From Synechocystis sp. LKSZ1 (lineage in GTDB: Bacteria; Cyanobacteriota; Cyanobacteriia; Cyanobacteriales; Microcystaceae), in contig NZ_AP031572.1 in the NCBI RefSeq assembly GCF_040436315.1, positions 1,860,001 through 1,924,000 of the forward strand: a stretch of 64,000 nt of DNA. The letters are read 5' to 3'. Shown one piece after another: positions 36,045 through 45,652 of the stretch. A program made the translations under genes and the position numbers. The notes under the pieces were generated by a model, which was not told the DNA's origin, searched no databases, and worked only from the letters and a program-made list of their open reading frames with translations. Position 1 is the stretch's first letter. Each line of letters opens with the position of its first letter.

Positions 36045-36488
36045 ATGACGACCCTACCTGAGTTCACCCAAACGCTCCTTGCCGCCAAAAAAGCTAAGGG
36101 CCTGACCTTCGCTGACCTAGAAAAGATCCTCGGCCAAGATGAAGTTTGGATCGCGGCCCTGTTCTATGGCCAGGCCAGTGCCACCCCGGCAGAGGCCGAA
36201 AAAATTGCCGAGGCCCTGGGTCTCGACCCAGCGGTGACGGCGCCCCTAATGGCCTGCCCGACCAAAGGCCTTGGCCCTGTGGTTCCCACCGACCCCCTCA
36301 TCTACCGCTTCTACGAAATCATGCAAGTCTATGGGATGCCAGTCAAAGAAGTGATTCACGAAAAATTTGGCGACGGCATCATGAGTGCTATTGATTTCAC
36401 CCTGGAGGTAGATAAGGTGGAAGACCCCAAAGGCGACCGGGTCAAAGTGACTATGTGTGGTAAGTTCTTACCCTACAAAAAATGGTAA
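36045..36488 (+). CDS. cynS: cyanate hydratase (cyanase)
   Basis: Converts cyanate and bicarbonate to ammonia and CO2. The 147-residue protein carries the catalytic triad at the family spacing: R88, E91 and S114 ([11 protein letters not shown] and [10 protein letters not shown]), corresponding to R96, E99 and S122 of E. coli. The N-terminal 75 residues form the helical DNA-binding-like domain; the C-terminus ends in the conserved GKFLPYKKW. It is the last gene of cynABDS, 71 bp after cynD, and is followed by a terminator. Confidence 0.96.
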   Translation: MTTLPEFTQTLLAAKKAKGLTFADLEKILGQDEVWIAALFYGQASATPAEAEKIAEALGLDPAVTAPLMACPTKGLGPVVPTDPLIYRFYEIMQVYGMPVKEVIHEKFGDGIMSAIDFTLEVDKVEDPKGDRVKVTMCGKFLPYKKW

Positions 36489-36510
36489 GAGTTTAATTGT
36501 TGCGAGTTTC

Positions 36511-36554
36511 CCCCCTGGGTCTGATTGGGTATCAAGGCTAGGGGGCATTTTTTT
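36511..36554 (+). terminator. Rho-independent terminator of the cyanate operon
   Basis: CCCCCTGG (36511-36518) pairs with CTAGGGGG (36538-36545) across a 19-nt loop, followed by seven T residues (36548-36554). It lies 23 nt after the cynS stop. Confidence 0.8.
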
Positions 36555-36567
36555 GAAAAGACAGGAA

Positions 36568-36648
36568 CTATCGCTCCCAACGAAACTTGCGTTCCGCTTC
36601 GGAGATGGGCAGATCACAGAAATCCTCAAAGCTAAGGTAATTGCTCAC
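36568..36648 (-). CDS. possible very small protein or gene remnant
   Basis: On the minus strand, 86 nt beyond the stop of the FAD oxidoreductase, an open frame encodes 26 residues from a GTG: VSNYLSFEDFC, DLPISEAE, RKFRWER, stop. The composition (aromatic and acidic, basic end) looks protein-like rather than random. The frame stays open upstream to about 36723 without a start. It could be a tiny gene or the decayed C-terminus of a lost one. There is no convincing ribosome binding site, and I do not recognise a function. Confidence 0.25.
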   Translation of the reverse strand: MSNYLSFEDFCDLPISEAERKFRWER

Positions 36649-36733
36649 CAAATATATACCGGCAAGTCTCCCAGTATTGAGGGATCTAAGAGGCTTGGGG
36701 AAGGGAGTTTTTTCCTGGCAATCGCCCTACAAG

Positions 36734-37906
36734 CTAATGATGGTACTGAGCAAATTTGGCCATAAAGCGCCGGTCTAGCCAGTCTTTCCAACGCCAGGCC
36801 AGGGCCGAATGCCAGGCCCAGGGCCCCCAGGAGGCCAGGGCCGTTTGTTGGCCGGTACCCAAGAGACTGAGATAACGCTTTTGGGGAATATAAGGCTTTA
36901 AGGGTTGGTGTAGACAATAGCGACGCAAATTCTCGAACAAGGGCCGGCCCTGACGCACAGCAAACACCCCGGCTTTGGGACAGGGATGGGGGGTGAGGCT
37001 AGCAATGTCGCCACTGGCAAAAATGAAGGAATGGGACAGGCTTTGCAGAGTCGGACCCACTTGAATAAACCCCCGGTCATCCAAGGTTAATCCTGACGGT
37101 CGCAACCAATCGGGCGCACTGGCCTGGGTCACCCAAAGGACTAAATTGGCCGCTATCTGATGCCCTGTCTGGTCGATCACGGCATAGGTCGTTAACGGGG
37201 CCATCGGAAAGCCTTGGCTAAAATCCTTCTCCACTGCTTTGACTGTTTTGCCTAGGCTGACTTGAATCCCTCGCTGGCGCAACATCTGACTAACCCAGCG
37301 CCTTGCTTGCCGACTATGGCCCGGCAATAAATGTTCCCCTTGGTGGAGTAAATGAATCTGGAGGCGGGGTGATATGGGCCGCTGATCAAATAGATACCTT
37401 AGACGGGCTTGCAAATTCAGGGCCAACTCGACCCCCCCGGCCCCCCCGCCAACAATCGCTAAGGTGACTGTTTTTACCAAAGGAGAGCGAGTTTTGACCA
37501 GAAAATCCTGCCAGGCTTCTAGGAATTGCGGGACGGGCTTGGCCGGCAGTACCCACTCGGCCCCGGCCAACGGGCCCAGGTACGGGGTACTCCCGAGATC
37601 TAAACTCAGTAGATCAAAGTCTAACCAACCCTGATTTGGGGTGTGTAGGCGTTGGTTATCGGGGTCAACAGCGATGGCGGTATCGAGGACAAAGCGAGCT
37701 TGGGCCCCCTCCGCCAGGGAGGGCAGATCAATATGAATTTCGCCATGGCGATACAATCCCGCCAAGTAACCAGGCACCATGCCGGAATAGGGGGCCTGAT
37801 GGACATTACTAATCAGTACTAACTCGACCCCAGGGAGTGGCCGCTGGCTCCAATAGTGAAGCACCAGGGCATGGCTATGGCCGCCACCGACTAGGACAAT
37901 TCTCAT
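36734..37906 (-). CDS. FAD/NAD(P)-dependent oxidoreductase resembling the N-terminal half of cyanobacterial SelD fusions
   Basis: A 390-residue pyridine nucleotide-disulfide oxidoreductase-like protein. The FAD site is LVGGGHSHALVL (5-16) and the NAD(P)H site is AIVGGGAGGVELA (150-162); FASGDIA near residue 317 contacts FAD. The VGGGHSHALVLHYW opening is characteristic of the oxidoreductase fused to selenide, water dikinase in many cyanobacteria. Here the protein stops (DRRFMAKFAQYHH) just where the SelD domain would begin, and no SelD sequence follows downstream. It may be a type II NADH dehydrogenase-like enzyme; the substrate is unknown. Convergent with cynS and divergent from the ribosomal promoter. 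Confidence 0.75.
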   Translation of the reverse strand: MRIVLVGGGHSHALVLHYWSQRPLPGVELVLISNVHQAPYSGMVPGYLAGLYRHGEIHIDLPSLAEGAQARFVLDTAIAVDPDNQRLHTPNQGWLDFDLLSLDLGSTPYLGPLAGAEWVLPAKPVPQFLEAWQDFLVKTRSPLVKTVTLAIVGGGAGGVELALNLQARLRYLFDQRPISPRLQIHLLHQGEHLLPGHSRQARRWVSQMLRQRGIQVSLGKTVKAVEKDFSQGFPMAPLTTYAVIDQTGHQIAANLVLWVTQASAPDWLRPSGLTLDDRGFIQVGPTLQSLSHSFIFASGDIASLTPHPCPKAGVFAVRQGRPLFENLRRYCLHQPLKPYIPQKRYLSLLGTGQQTALASWGPWAWHSALAWRWKDWLDRRFMAKFAQYHH

Positions 37907-37924
37907 GGCCCTCCCATAAAAAAC

Positions 37925-37952
37925 TTGACCTTTGGGCTTTTTACACTATAAT
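37925..37952 (+). promoter_or_regulatory. promoter of the ribosomal protein supercluster
   Basis: TTGACC (37925-37930) and TATAAT (37947-37952) are separated by 16 bp. Transcription is expected near 37959, about 300 nt upstream of rplC. Confidence 0.8.
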
Positions 37953-37958
37953 GATTAT

Positions 37959-38262
37959 TTGCGGCCAAAACGTGATTAATCAAAGCTATTTCAACTTTTA
38001 TTTTTCCTGGTTGCCCTAGCCGCCTGAAGATACTGAGGAAGCGCTTTCCTTAAGTCTGACAGGGTTCTCGGCGCTCCGTTCAACGGTTATGTAGGATTAA
38101 CTCTCCCTACCACTAGCCCGCTAACGGTTGGTCAGTTCCTGACCACTCGCTCAATCATCAACAATTCGTTGTTTTCAAAGACTTGGAGTAAGCCATTACT
38201 CCTTATCTTGGTGTTGAGCTTCTCCTTCCATCTATACCTAATTCAAAGTAGAGGGTTAGACT
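37959..38262 (+). promoter_or_regulatory. structured 5' leader of rplC
   Basis: About 300 nt without a gene, between the promoter and rplC. It holds at least two tight hairpins: TGGTCAG-TTC-CTGACCA (38129-38145) and GGAGTAA-GCCA-TTACTCC (38185-38202). A weaker one, GGAA/TTCC, lies near 38038-38050. A long structured leader ahead of this operon invites comparison with ribosomal protein autoregulatory leaders, but I cannot match it to a known class. Confidence 0.5.
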
Positions 38263-38904
38263 GTGTCTATTGGTATTTTAGGAACAAAACTGGGCATGAC
38301 CCAGATTTTTGATCCAGAGCAAGGAATTGCAATTCCTGTAACGGTGGTGCAGGCTGGGCCCTGTCCCATCACCCAAGTTAAAACCCCGGAAACTGATGGC
38401 TATAGCTCCATTCAGTTGGGTTATTTAGCCGTTAAAGAAAAGGCCCTGAGCCAACCTGAGTTGGGACACCTCAAAAAATCGGAGACGGCTCCTGTTCGTC
38501 ACCTCAAGGAATATCGTCTGGACAATGTTTCCGACTACCAACCGGGTCAGGCCGTAACGGCAGACATTTTTGCCGTGGGGGATCTAGTCGATGTGGCTGG
38601 CCAAACCATTGGTCGGGGTTTTGCTGGTTATCAAAAACGCCACAACTTCAAACGGGGCAACATGACCCACGGTTCTAAGAACCATCGCCTGCCCGGTTCG
38701 ACGGGGGCTGGTACCACGCCCGGTCGGGTCTTCCCCGGTAAACGGATGGCTGGACAGTACGGCGCTTCCCAAGTCACCATTCGTCGCCTGACGGTTGTAA
38801 GAGTTGATGTAGAGCGTAACTTACTGCTCATCAAAGGGGCCCTCCCCGGTAAGCCCGGCACCCTGCTGAGCATTACCCCTACAAAGAAAGTGGGACGTAA
38901 ATAG
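38263..38904 (+). CDS. rplC: 50S ribosomal protein L3
   Basis: First gene of the supercluster, 213 residues, beginning at GTG (38263) with GAGGG about 8 nt upstream. Translation starts [16 protein letters not shown], and [20 protein letters not shown] is the L3 loop that reaches the peptidyl transferase centre. L3 starts 50S assembly on 23S rRNA. As is usual in cyanobacteria, rpsJ does not precede it. Confidence 0.97.
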   Translation: MSIGILGTKLGMTQIFDPEQGIAIPVTVVQAGPCPITQVKTPETDGYSSIQLGYLAVKEKALSQPELGHLKKSETAPVRHLKEYRLDNVSDYQPGQAVTADIFAVGDLVDVAGQTIGRGFAGYQKRHNFKRGNMTHGSKNHRLPGSTGAGTTPGRVFPGKRMAGQYGASQVTIRRLTVVRVDVERNLLLIKGALPGKPGTLLSITPTKKVGRK

Positions 38905-38943
38905 GTTTCCTGATTACCGCATTTCTGATTAACGGAAAGAATT

Positions 38944-39576
38944 ATGGTTAGTTGTGTCGTTAAAAATTGGCAAGGGGAAGACGTGGGAGAAGCGTCCCTC
39001 TCGCTGAAGGTCGCCAAAGATGAAAATGCGGCCCACATTGTCCACCGGGCCCTTGTCCGTCAGCAAAACAATGCCCGTCAGGGAAATGCCTCTGCCAAAA
39101 CGCGGGCGGAAGTCCGGGGCGGCGGACGTAAGCCTTGGAAGCAAAAAGGAACGGGGCGAGCCCGGGCCGGTTCGATTCGCTCTCCCCTCTGGCGTGGGGG
39201 TGGGGTGATTTTTGGCCCCAAGCCTCGGGACTACAGCACCAAGATGAATCGCAAAGAGCGTCGCTTGGCCCTGAGAACCGCCTTTAGCTCCCAATCGGAA
39301 AATCTGGTGGTGGTGGAATCCTTCGCGGAGAACCTCAGTCAACCCAAAACCAAAGAATTGGCGGCGGCCTTAACCCGTTGGGGTGCAACGGCGGATAAGC
39401 GAGTTTTGTTGATTTTGACGGATATTTCCGAAAATGTTTTTCTTTCCGCTCGTAATATTCCCTACCTCAAGGTCTTGAGGGCCGATAGCTTGAATATCTA
39501 CGACATTCTCGTTGCCGATACGATCGTTACCACCCCGGAAGCCCTTGCCCAACTCCAGGAGGTTTATAGTGACTAG
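38944..39576 (+). CDS. rplD: 50S ribosomal protein L4
   Basis: A 210-residue L4, with the extended arginine-rich loop [20 protein letters not shown] (about residues 57-76) that lines the exit tunnel. In E. coli L4 also represses its own operon; whether it acts on the leader upstream of rplC here is unknown. Its last 8 nt overlap the start of rplW. Confidence 0.97.
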   Translation: MVSCVVKNWQGEDVGEASLSLKVAKDENAAHIVHRALVRQQNNARQGNASAKTRAEVRGGGRKPWKQKGTGRARAGSIRSPLWRGGGVIFGPKPRDYSTKMNRKERRLALRTAFSSQSENLVVVESFAENLSQPKTKELAAALTRWGATADKRVLLILTDISENVFLSARNIPYLKVLRADSLNIYDILVADTIVTTPEALAQLQEVYSD

Positions 39577-39871
39577 CCCTGATACTCGTAATCTTGCTGA
39601 CCTAATTGTCAAACCCATTGTCACCGAGAAGGCCACTCTGCTACTTGAGGACAACAAATATACCTTTGATGTTCTGCCCAAGGCCACCAAGCCAGAAATT
39701 AAAGCAGCGATTGAAATGCTCTTTGATGTCAAAGTGACTAAGGTGAACACCGCCCGTCCCCCCCGTAAAACCAAGCGCGTCGGACGTTTCCTCGGATACA
39801 AGCCCCAATTTAAACGAGCGATTGTGACGCTCCAGGAAGGCGACGCCATCAGTCTCTTCCCCGATGTTTAA
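39569..39871 (+). CDS. rplW: 50S ribosomal protein L23
   Basis: A 100-residue L23, at the tunnel exit where trigger factor and SRP dock. I set the start at GTG 39569 because CCAGGAGG (39555-39562) lies just upstream and the product then begins [20 protein letters not shown]. The start overlaps the rplD stop (GTGACTAG), suggesting translational coupling. An ATG at 39512 would add 19 residues read out of rplD. Confidence 0.94.
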   Translation: MTSPDTRNLADLIVKPIVTEKATLLLEDNKYTFDVLPKATKPEIKAAIEMLFDVKVTKVNTARPPRKTKRVGRFLGYKPQFKRAIVTLQEGDAISLFPDV

Positions 39872-39907
39872 CCTTCATTGCACTCATTACGGTACTAAGT
39901 AAACACC

Positions 39908-40738
39908 ATGGGCATCCGTTCCTATCGGCCATACACCCCCGGAACTCGGCAGGCTAGTGTCTCCGACTTCTCCGAAATCACGAAAAGTAAGCCGGAAAAA
40001 TCCCTGACCACCTACAAGCACGACCAAAAAGGTCGTAACAACCGGGGGGTCATTACCAGTCGCCATCGGGGTGGTGGCCACAAGCAACTCTATCGCATCA
40101 TTGATTTTCGTCGGGACAAGCGTGATGTTCCCGCCAAAGTGGCAGCTATTGAATACGATCCCAACCGCAATGCCCGGATTGCCCTGCTTTTTTACCAAGA
40201 CGGGGAAAAACGCTATATTCTAGCTCCAGCCGGATTAACTGTTGGTACTACAATTATTGCGGGAGAAGCGGCCCCCTTTGAAGTGGGGAATGCCCTTCCC
40301 CTCAGTCGCATCCCCCTAGGTAGTGAGGTTCATAACATTGAACTGATTGCCGGGAAAGGTGGCCAAATGGTGCGCTCCGCCGGGGCCTTTGCCCAGGTCG
40401 TTGCTAAAGAAGGGGATTACGTCACCATTAAGCTCCCTTCCAAAGAAGTCCGCATGGTACGCAAGGAATGCTACGCCACCCTGGGACGAGTCGGGAATGC
40501 CGATTTTCGGAACCTGAAATTGGGTAAAGCTGGCCGGACGCGCCATCTTGGTAAACGTCCCCATGTCCGCGGTAGTGTGATGAACCCGGTGGATCACCCC
40601 CATGGTGGTGGTGAAGGTCGGGCTCCCATTGGTCGCTCTGGCCCCGTTACCCCTTGGGGTAAACCGGCCCTGGGAGCCAAAACCCGCAACAAGAAGAAGC
40701 GGAGTACGGCCCTCATCGTGCGTCGTCGGACGAAGTAA
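39908..40738 (+). CDS. rplB: 50S ribosomal protein L2
   Basis: A 276-residue L2, the conserved 23S rRNA-binding protein near the peptidyl transferase centre. The [19 protein letters not shown] block near the C-terminus contains the histidine implicated in activity. It starts 36 bp after rplW. Confidence 0.98.
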   Translation: MGIRSYRPYTPGTRQASVSDFSEITKSKPEKSLTTYKHDQKGRNNRGVITSRHRGGGHKQLYRIIDFRRDKRDVPAKVAAIEYDPNRNARIALLFYQDGEKRYILAPAGLTVGTTIIAGEAAPFEVGNALPLSRIPLGSEVHNIELIAGKGGQMVRSAGAFAQVVAKEGDYVTIKLPSKEVRMVRKECYATLGRVGNADFRNLKLGKAGRTRHLGKRPHVRGSVMNPVDHPHGGGEGRAPIGRSGPVTPWGKPALGAKTRNKKKRSTALIVRRRTK

Positions 40739-40780
40739 GCGTTCTGTTACTGGATTTTATTACATTACTCGGATTAAACT

Positions 40781-41062
40781 ATGGGTCGTTCTCTCAAAAA
40801 AGGGCCGTTTGTGGCGGAGCATCTCCTGAAAAAGGTAGAAAAGCTAAACGCCAAAGGCGAAAAACAAGTGATTAAAACCTGGTCTCGGGCTTCCACTATC
40901 CTCCCGGAAATGGTGGGCCATACGATTGCTGTCCACAACGGCAAACAACATGTCCCGGTTTTTGTTTCGGAACAAATGGTCGGTCATAAGCTGGGTGAAT
41001 TTGCGCCGACGCGAACGTTCCGCAGTCACTCTAAGAGCGATAAAAAAGCGGGTCGCAAATAA
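40781..41062 (+). CDS. rpsS: 30S ribosomal protein S19
   Basis: A 93-residue S19 starting [20 protein letters not shown]. It sits in the head of the 30S subunit with S13 and contacts the A-site tRNA region. The [20 protein letters not shown] block is diagnostic. Confidence 0.97.
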   Translation: MGRSLKKGPFVAEHLLKKVEKLNAKGEKQVIKTWSRASTILPEMVGHTIAVHNGKQHVPVFVSEQMVGHKLGEFAPTRTFRSHSKSDKKAGRK

Positions 41063-41083
41063 GTCAAGAGGTCACAATACACT

Positions 41084-41446
41084 ATGGCGATAGATACGAC
41101 AGTCGAAACCAAGGCCATTGCCCGCTACGTGCGGATGTCCCCGTTTAAGGTGCGCCGTGTCCTGGATCAAATCCGGGGTCGTTCCTACCGGGAAGCCTTG
41201 ATTATTTTAGAATTTATGCCTTACAAGGCCTGTGAACCTATCCTCAAGGCCCTGCGGTCTGCGGTAGCGAATGCGGAGCATAATGAAGGGTTAGATCCAG
41301 CTAGCCTGGTGGTTAGCCAGGCCTTTGCTGATGGCGGCCCCAGCCTGCGTCGCTTCCGGCCCCGGGCCCAAGGCCGAGCCTACCAAATTCGTAAACCCAC
41401 CTGTCATATTACGGTTGCCGTGGCACCGTTGTTGACAGAGAACTAA
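41084..41446 (+). CDS. rplV: 50S ribosomal protein L22
   Basis: A 120-residue L22, which lines the nascent peptide tunnel by its beta-hairpin (around [18 protein letters not shown]). Mutations in this loop are associated with macrolide resistance in other bacteria. It starts 21 bp after rpsS. Confidence 0.97.
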   Translation: MAIDTTVETKAIARYVRMSPFKVRRVLDQIRGRSYREALIILEFMPYKACEPILKALRSAVANAEHNEGLDPASLVVSQAFADGGPSLRRFRPRAQGRAYQIRKPTCHITVAVAPLLTEN

Positions 41447-41480
41447 GCCAACCTGTTCATTTGCCAAGCAAACTCAAACC

Positions 41481-42209
41481 ATGGGACAAAAAATACATCC
41501 AGTAGGCTTCCGCCTTGGCGTTACCAAAGAGCACCTCTCCTGTTGGTATGCCGACGCTAAACGTTACCCAGAGCTTCTCCAGGAAGACCATAAAATTCGA
41601 CAGTACGTCGAGAAAAATCTGAGTAACGCCGGCATTGCCGATATTCGCATTGAGCGTAAGGCCGACCAAATTGAACTAGCTATCCATACGGCTCGCCCAG
41701 GGGTCGTGGTAGGCCGGGGGGGATCTGGCATTGAGCAACTGCGCCAGGGCCTTCAGAGCGCTCTGGGGGGCACCCGGCAAATTCGTATCAATGTAATCGA
41801 AGTAGCCCGCGTTGATGCAGATGCCGCTTTGATGGCAGAATACATCGCCCAACAGCTAGAGCGTCGGGTTTCCTTCCGTCGCGTCGTTCGTCAGGCCATT
41901 CAACGGGCCCAACGGGCCGAAGTGAAAGGCATCAAAATCCAAGTCAGTGGTCGTCTTAATGGTGCAGAAATTGCCCGTACCGAGTGGGTTCGCGAAGGAC
42001 GGGTTCCCTTGCACACCCTGCGGGCTGATATCGACTACTCCTATCGCACGGCTAAGACAACCTACGGAATCCTTGGCATCAAGGTCTGGATTTTCAAGGG
42101 AGAAATTATTCCCGGACAGGAAGAGTTTACCGCTGTCACCCCAGCCAACCAACCCCGTCGGAAATCCCGCCGTCAACAGTTTGAAGACCGTTCAGAGGAT
42201 AAGAAATAG
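41481..42209 (+). CDS. rpsC: 30S ribosomal protein S3
   Basis: A 242-residue S3 with the KH domain motif [13 protein letters not shown] (about residues 75-87) and the C-terminal domain forming the mRNA entry site. The basic tail [17 protein letters not shown] is longer than the core family. Starts [18 protein letters not shown]. Confidence 0.97.
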   Translation: MGQKIHPVGFRLGVTKEHLSCWYADAKRYPELLQEDHKIRQYVEKNLSNAGIADIRIERKADQIELAIHTARPGVVVGRGGSGIEQLRQGLQSALGGTRQIRINVIEVARVDADAALMAEYIAQQLERRVSFRRVVRQAIQRAQRAEVKGIKIQVSGRLNGAEIARTEWVREGRVPLHTLRADIDYSYRTAKTTYGILGIKVWIFKGEIIPGQEEFTAVTPANQPRRKSRRQQFEDRSEDKK

Positions 42210-42284
42210 AGCACTATCCCCTGGGAACGCTTTTCTCTAGTCTGCCTCTCCTACTGATAACTAACCACTGATCGCTGATTCATC

Positions 42285-42704
42285 ATGTTAAGTCCCAGAA
42301 GAACAAAATTCCGTAAACAGCAACGGGGCCGGATGCGAGGTTTAGCGGAGCGCGGTAGCACCCTCAACTTTGGTGACTATGCTCTCCAGGCCACGGAACC
42401 CTGCTGGATTACCTCTCGCCAGATTGAAGCGGCCCGTCGAGCCATGACCCGCTACATTCGTCGGGGCGGTAAGATTTGGATTCGTATTTTTCCCGATAAA
42501 CCCGTCACCATGCGTCCCGCAGAAACCCGGATGGGTTCCGGTAAAGGTTCCCCTGAATTTTGGGTGGCCGTCGTCAAACCCGGTCGCATCATGTTTGAAC
42601 TAGATGGGGTTTCCGAAGAAGTAGCTCGGGAAGCCATGCGCCTTGCAGCCCAAAAATTACCCATCAAAACTAAATTTATCACTCGTCAAGAGGAGTACAT
42701 TTAA
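42285..42704 (+). CDS. rplP: 50S ribosomal protein L16
   Basis: A 139-residue L16 that helps position tRNA in the A site. It starts [19 protein letters not shown], and [20 protein letters not shown] is diagnostic. The gap of 75 bp to rpsC shows no extra gene; rpmC follows after 2 bp. Confidence 0.97.
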   Translation: MLSPRRTKFRKQQRGRMRGLAERGSTLNFGDYALQATEPCWITSRQIEAARRAMTRYIRRGGKIWIRIFPDKPVTMRPAETRMGSGKGSPEFWVAVVKPGRIMFELDGVSEEVAREAMRLAAQKLPIKTKFITRQEEYI

Positions 42705-42706
42705 CT

Positions 42707-42928
42707 ATGCCTCTGCCTAAGATTGCCGACGCCAGAAAGCTTAACGCTGAAGAATTGGCAGAAGAAATTTTAGCCGCTAAGCGCAAACTGTTTGAATTGC
42801 GGTTCCAACAGGCCACCCGTCGCCTCGAAAAAAACCACGAATTTAAGCATACGCGTCATCGCCTAGCTCAACTGCTCACCGTCGAACGGGAGCGTGAACT
42901 CACCGCCCAATCATCCGAGGAGGAGTAA
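42707..42928 (+). CDS. rpmC: 50S ribosomal protein L29
   Basis: A 73-residue L29, two helices with LAEEILAAKRKLFELRFQQA. It lies next to L23 at the tunnel exit. Its 3' end (CCGAGGAGGAGTAA) provides the ribosome binding site of rpsQ, which starts 6 bp later. Confidence 0.95.
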   Translation: MPLPKIADARKLNAEELAEEILAAKRKLFELRFQQATRRLEKNHEFKHTRHRLAQLLTVERERELTAQSSEEE

Positions 42929-42934
42929 ATCCCG

Positions 42935-43180
42935 ATGGCTACTAAAGAGCGCGTGGGAACGGTTATTAGCAACAAAATGGATAAAACCGTCGTTGTTGCG
43001 GTAGAAAACCGCTCTCCCCACCCTAAATACGGCAAAATTGTCGTCAAAACCCAAAAATTCAAAGCTCACGACGAAGACAATCGCTGTCAAGAAGGCGACC
43101 GGGTTCGTATTCAAGAAACCCGTCCCCTCAGCAAAACCAAGCGTTGGATCGTGACGGAAATCATGAGCCATCAATCCTAA
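42935..43180 (+). CDS. rpsQ: 30S ribosomal protein S17
   Basis: An 81-residue S17, an OB-fold primary 16S rRNA binder. It starts [20 protein letters not shown] and ends shortly after [17 protein letters not shown]. The AGGAGG used for its translation lies within the end of rpmC. Confidence 0.96.
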   Translation: MATKERVGTVISNKMDKTVVVAVENRSPHPKYGKIVVKTQKFKAHDEDNRCQEGDRVRIQETRPLSKTKRWIVTEIMSHQS

Positions 43181-43203
43181 TTGTTTACCCCCTGGAAATT
43201 GCT

Positions 43204-43572
43204 GTGATTCAACAACAAACCTATCTCAATGTCGCAGACAACAGTGGTGCCCGTAAACTCATGTGCCTGCGGGTTCTGGGAACCGGCAACTGTACCTACG
43301 GTGGCATTGGTGACCAAATTATCGCCGTTGTCAAAGATGCGATTCCCAATATGCCCGTCAAAAAATCCGACGTGGTTAAGGCGGTGATCGTCCGGACGAA
43401 ACAACCCCTGCGTCGTGATAGTGGCATGACCATCCGTTTTGATGACAATGCCGCTGTGATTATTAACAACGACGGTAATCCCAAGGGAACGCGGGTCTTT
43501 GGCCCAGTGGCTCGTGAACTGCGGGATAAAAACTTTACCAAGATCGTTTCCCTCGCCCCGGAGGTTCTCTGA
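43204..43572 (+). CDS. rplN: 50S ribosomal protein L14
   Basis: A 122-residue L14 at the subunit interface (bridge B8). I chose the GTG at 43204 because the product then begins [20 protein letters not shown], as in all L14 proteins. An upstream ATG at 43144 would overlap rpsQ. Its stop codon overlaps the rplX ATG by one base. Confidence 0.95.
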   Translation: MIQQQTYLNVADNSGARKLMCLRVLGTGNCTYGGIGDQIIAVVKDAIPNMPVKKSDVVKAVIVRTKQPLRRDSGMTIRFDDNAAVIINNDGNPKGTRVFGPVARELRDKNFTKIVSLAPEVL

Positions 43573-43922
43573 TGAGTAAAACCCAAAAAGCGCCTCAACG
43601 TTACAGAATGCACGTCAAAGCAGGAGATACCGTCCAGGTCATCTCCGGTAAAGACAAGGGTAAGGTCGGTGAAATCCTGAAAACTATCCCTTCGGAAAGC
43701 CGGGTGGTGGTCAAAGGGGTCAATATCCGTACTAAGCATGTAAAGCCCCAACAGGAAGGAGAATCGGGACAAATCACTACCTACGAAGCTCCAATCCATA
43801 GCTCCAAGGTCATGCTCTATTCTGTTAAGGAAAAGATTGCCAGCCGCATCTGCTACACCTTTACCGATGATGGTCGGAAAGTGCGGATGCTCAAAAAAAC
43901 TGGCGAAATTCTCGATAAATAG
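43572..43922 (+). CDS. rplX: 50S ribosomal protein L24
   Basis: A 116-residue L24, an assembly initiator with a KOW motif ([17 protein letters not shown]). The start ATG overlaps the rplN stop (TGATG), suggesting translational coupling. A 97-bp gap to rplE follows. Confidence 0.96.
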   Translation: MSKTQKAPQRYRMHVKAGDTVQVISGKDKGKVGEILKTIPSESRVVVKGVNIRTKHVKPQQEGESGQITTYEAPIHSSKVMLYSVKEKIASRICYTFTDDGRKVRMLKKTGEILDK

Positions 43923-44019
43923 AGATAGATCAGCCGACAAGTCCCTCAGTAACCAGTTTTTTTACCGCCCACAATAGTTCATTTATTCTCTGACCAAGCC
44001 CAGAGAGCAGAATAAAACC

Positions 44020-44565
44020 ATGGCCCAACGACTCAAAAGCCTTTACCAAGCAACCATCGTTCCGAAACTGAAGGAAGAATTTGGTTATACCAACATTCAC
44101 CAAGTCCCCAAAGTGGTGAAGGTGACCGTTAACCGCGGTCTAGGGGAAGCTTCTCAAAATGCCAAAGCCTTGGAGTCGTCTCTAAGTGAACTGGCTACGA
44201 TCACGGGACAAAAGCCTGTGGTCACCCGCGCGCGTAAGGCCATTGCCGGCTTCAAGATTCGTCAGGGGATGCCCGTTGGGGTGATGGTTACCCTCCGTTC
44301 TGACCGGATGTATGCCTTTCTCGACCGCTTGATTAATTTAGCCCTACCTCGCATTCGCGACTTCCGAGGCATCAGCCCTAATAGTTTCGATGGTCGGGGT
44401 AACTACAGTTTGGGTATTCGTGAACAGTTAATCTTTCCGGAAATTGACTACGACACCATCGATCAAATTCGGGGTCTAGACGTTTCCATTATTACCACTG
44501 CCCAAACCGATGAAGAGGGCCGCGCCCTCCTCAAGGCCATGGGAATGCCCTTTAGAAATCCCTAG
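44020..44565 (+). CDS. rplE: 50S ribosomal protein L5
   Basis: A 181-residue L5, a 5S rRNA-binding protein of the central protuberance. [20 protein letters not shown] and [11 protein letters not shown] are diagnostic. rpsN (S14) does not follow it, the usual situation in cyanobacteria. Confidence 0.97.
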   Translation: MAQRLKSLYQATIVPKLKEEFGYTNIHQVPKVVKVTVNRGLGEASQNAKALESSLSELATITGQKPVVTRARKAIAGFKIRQGMPVGVMVTLRSDRMYAFLDRLINLALPRIRDFRGISPNSFDGRGNYSLGIREQLIFPEIDYDTIDQIRGLDVSIITTAQTDEEGRALLKAMGMPFRNP

Positions 44566-44649
44566 GCTTCAGGAAGCAACAGCTCATCCTTGATGGCTGT
44601 TCAATGCTCACTGCCAAAGAACCCATTAGGAGTATCAACGTAAGCAATA

Positions 44650-45051
44650 ATGGCCTCTAACGACACGATTTCCGATATGCTCACTCGCATCCGTAATGCC
44701 TGTGCAGTGAGACACTCTACCACCGAAGTCCCCACGACTAAAATGACCCGCAGTATTGCCCAGGTGCTGAAAAGCGAAGGCTTTATTGAAGATTACGCTG
44801 AAGTGGGAGAAGGGGTTAAAAAATCCCTTGTCCTGACCCTAAAGTATAAGGGCAAAAATCGTCAGCCGCTGATCAATACCCTCCAACGGGTTAGCAAGCC
44901 AGGCCTCCGGGTTTATTCTCCCTGTAAAAATATCCCTCGGGTACTGGGGGGCATTGGCATTGCCATTGTCTCCACCTCTCGCGGTATTATGACCGACCGG
45001 GAAGCTCGTCGCCAGGGCATCGGGGGGGAAATTCTCTGCTACATCTGGTAA
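44650..45051 (+). CDS. rpsH: 30S ribosomal protein S8
   Basis: A 133-residue S8, a 16S rRNA-binding protein and, in E. coli, repressor of the spc operon. It starts [16 protein letters not shown] after the Met; the C-terminal [15 protein letters not shown] is diagnostic. Confidence 0.97.
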   Translation: MASNDTISDMLTRIRNACAVRHSTTEVPTTKMTRSIAQVLKSEGFIEDYAEVGEGVKKSLVLTLKYKGKNRQPLINTLQRVSKPGLRVYSPCKNIPRVLGGIGIAIVSTSRGIMTDREARRQGIGGEILCYIW

Positions 45052-45109
45052 TCATAGGTCGATGACTACCCTCTGAGTAATTCTAAAGTTTAAATCTACA
45101 CAACTGCTT

Positions 45110-45649
45110 ATGTCTCGTATTGGCAAACGCCCTATTACCCTTCCCGCCAAGGTTACGGTGGAATTGCAATCGTTACAATTAACGGTTAAAGGCCCCAAGG
45201 GAACCCTGGCCCGTCAATTACCCGAAAAGGTGGCCCTCCAGCAGGCTGACAATGTCTTAACAGTGGTGCGTCAGGATGAATCACGGACAGCACGGGAGCG
45301 CCATGGCCTGGTCAGAACCCTCGTCGCCAATATGGTGGACGGAGTTTCCAAGGGCTTTGAACGTCGCCTTGATATCCAGGGGGTCGGTTATCGTGCCCAG
45401 GCCCAAGGCAATAAATTAATCCTCAACGTTGGCTACAGTAAGCCTGTGGAAATGCTGATGCCTGAAGGGATTCAAGTTGTCGTCGAAAACAATACCCAAG
45501 TGATTGTCAGCGGCATTGACAAGGAATTAGTCGGCAATATGGCCGCCAAAATTCGGGCTGTACGTCCCCCAGAGCCTTATAAAGGCAAGGGGATTCGTTA
45601 CCAAGGTGAATTTGTTCGTCGTAAAGCGGGTAAAACCGGGAAGAAATAA
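45110..45649 (+). CDS. rplF: 50S ribosomal protein L6
   Basis: A 179-residue L6 with two related alpha/beta domains, located near the sarcin-ricin loop and factor-binding site. It starts [15 protein letters not shown] and has the conserved [18 protein letters not shown] near the C-terminus. Confidence 0.97.
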   Translation: MSRIGKRPITLPAKVTVELQSLQLTVKGPKGTLARQLPEKVALQQADNVLTVVRQDESRTARERHGLVRTLVANMVDGVSKGFERRLDIQGVGYRAQAQGNKLILNVGYSKPVEMLMPEGIQVVVENNTQVIVSGIDKELVGNMAAKIRAVRPPEPYKGKGIRYQGEFVRRKAGKTGKK

Positions 45650-45652
45650 GCT

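Noticed and set aside
36457-36765. A 102-codon plus-strand frame overlapping the end of cynS
   Set aside because: It starts inside cynS, runs through the terminator hairpin and into the 3' end of the oppositely oriented oxidoreductase gene, with no family signature.
43144-43203. Upstream ATG start for L14
   Set aside because: It would overlap rpsQ and add 20 residues not found in L14; GTG 43204 gives the universal N-terminus.
43296-43940. A 214-codon minus-strand frame across rplN and rplX
   Set aside because: Antisense to two certain ribosomal protein genes, with no recognisable domain.
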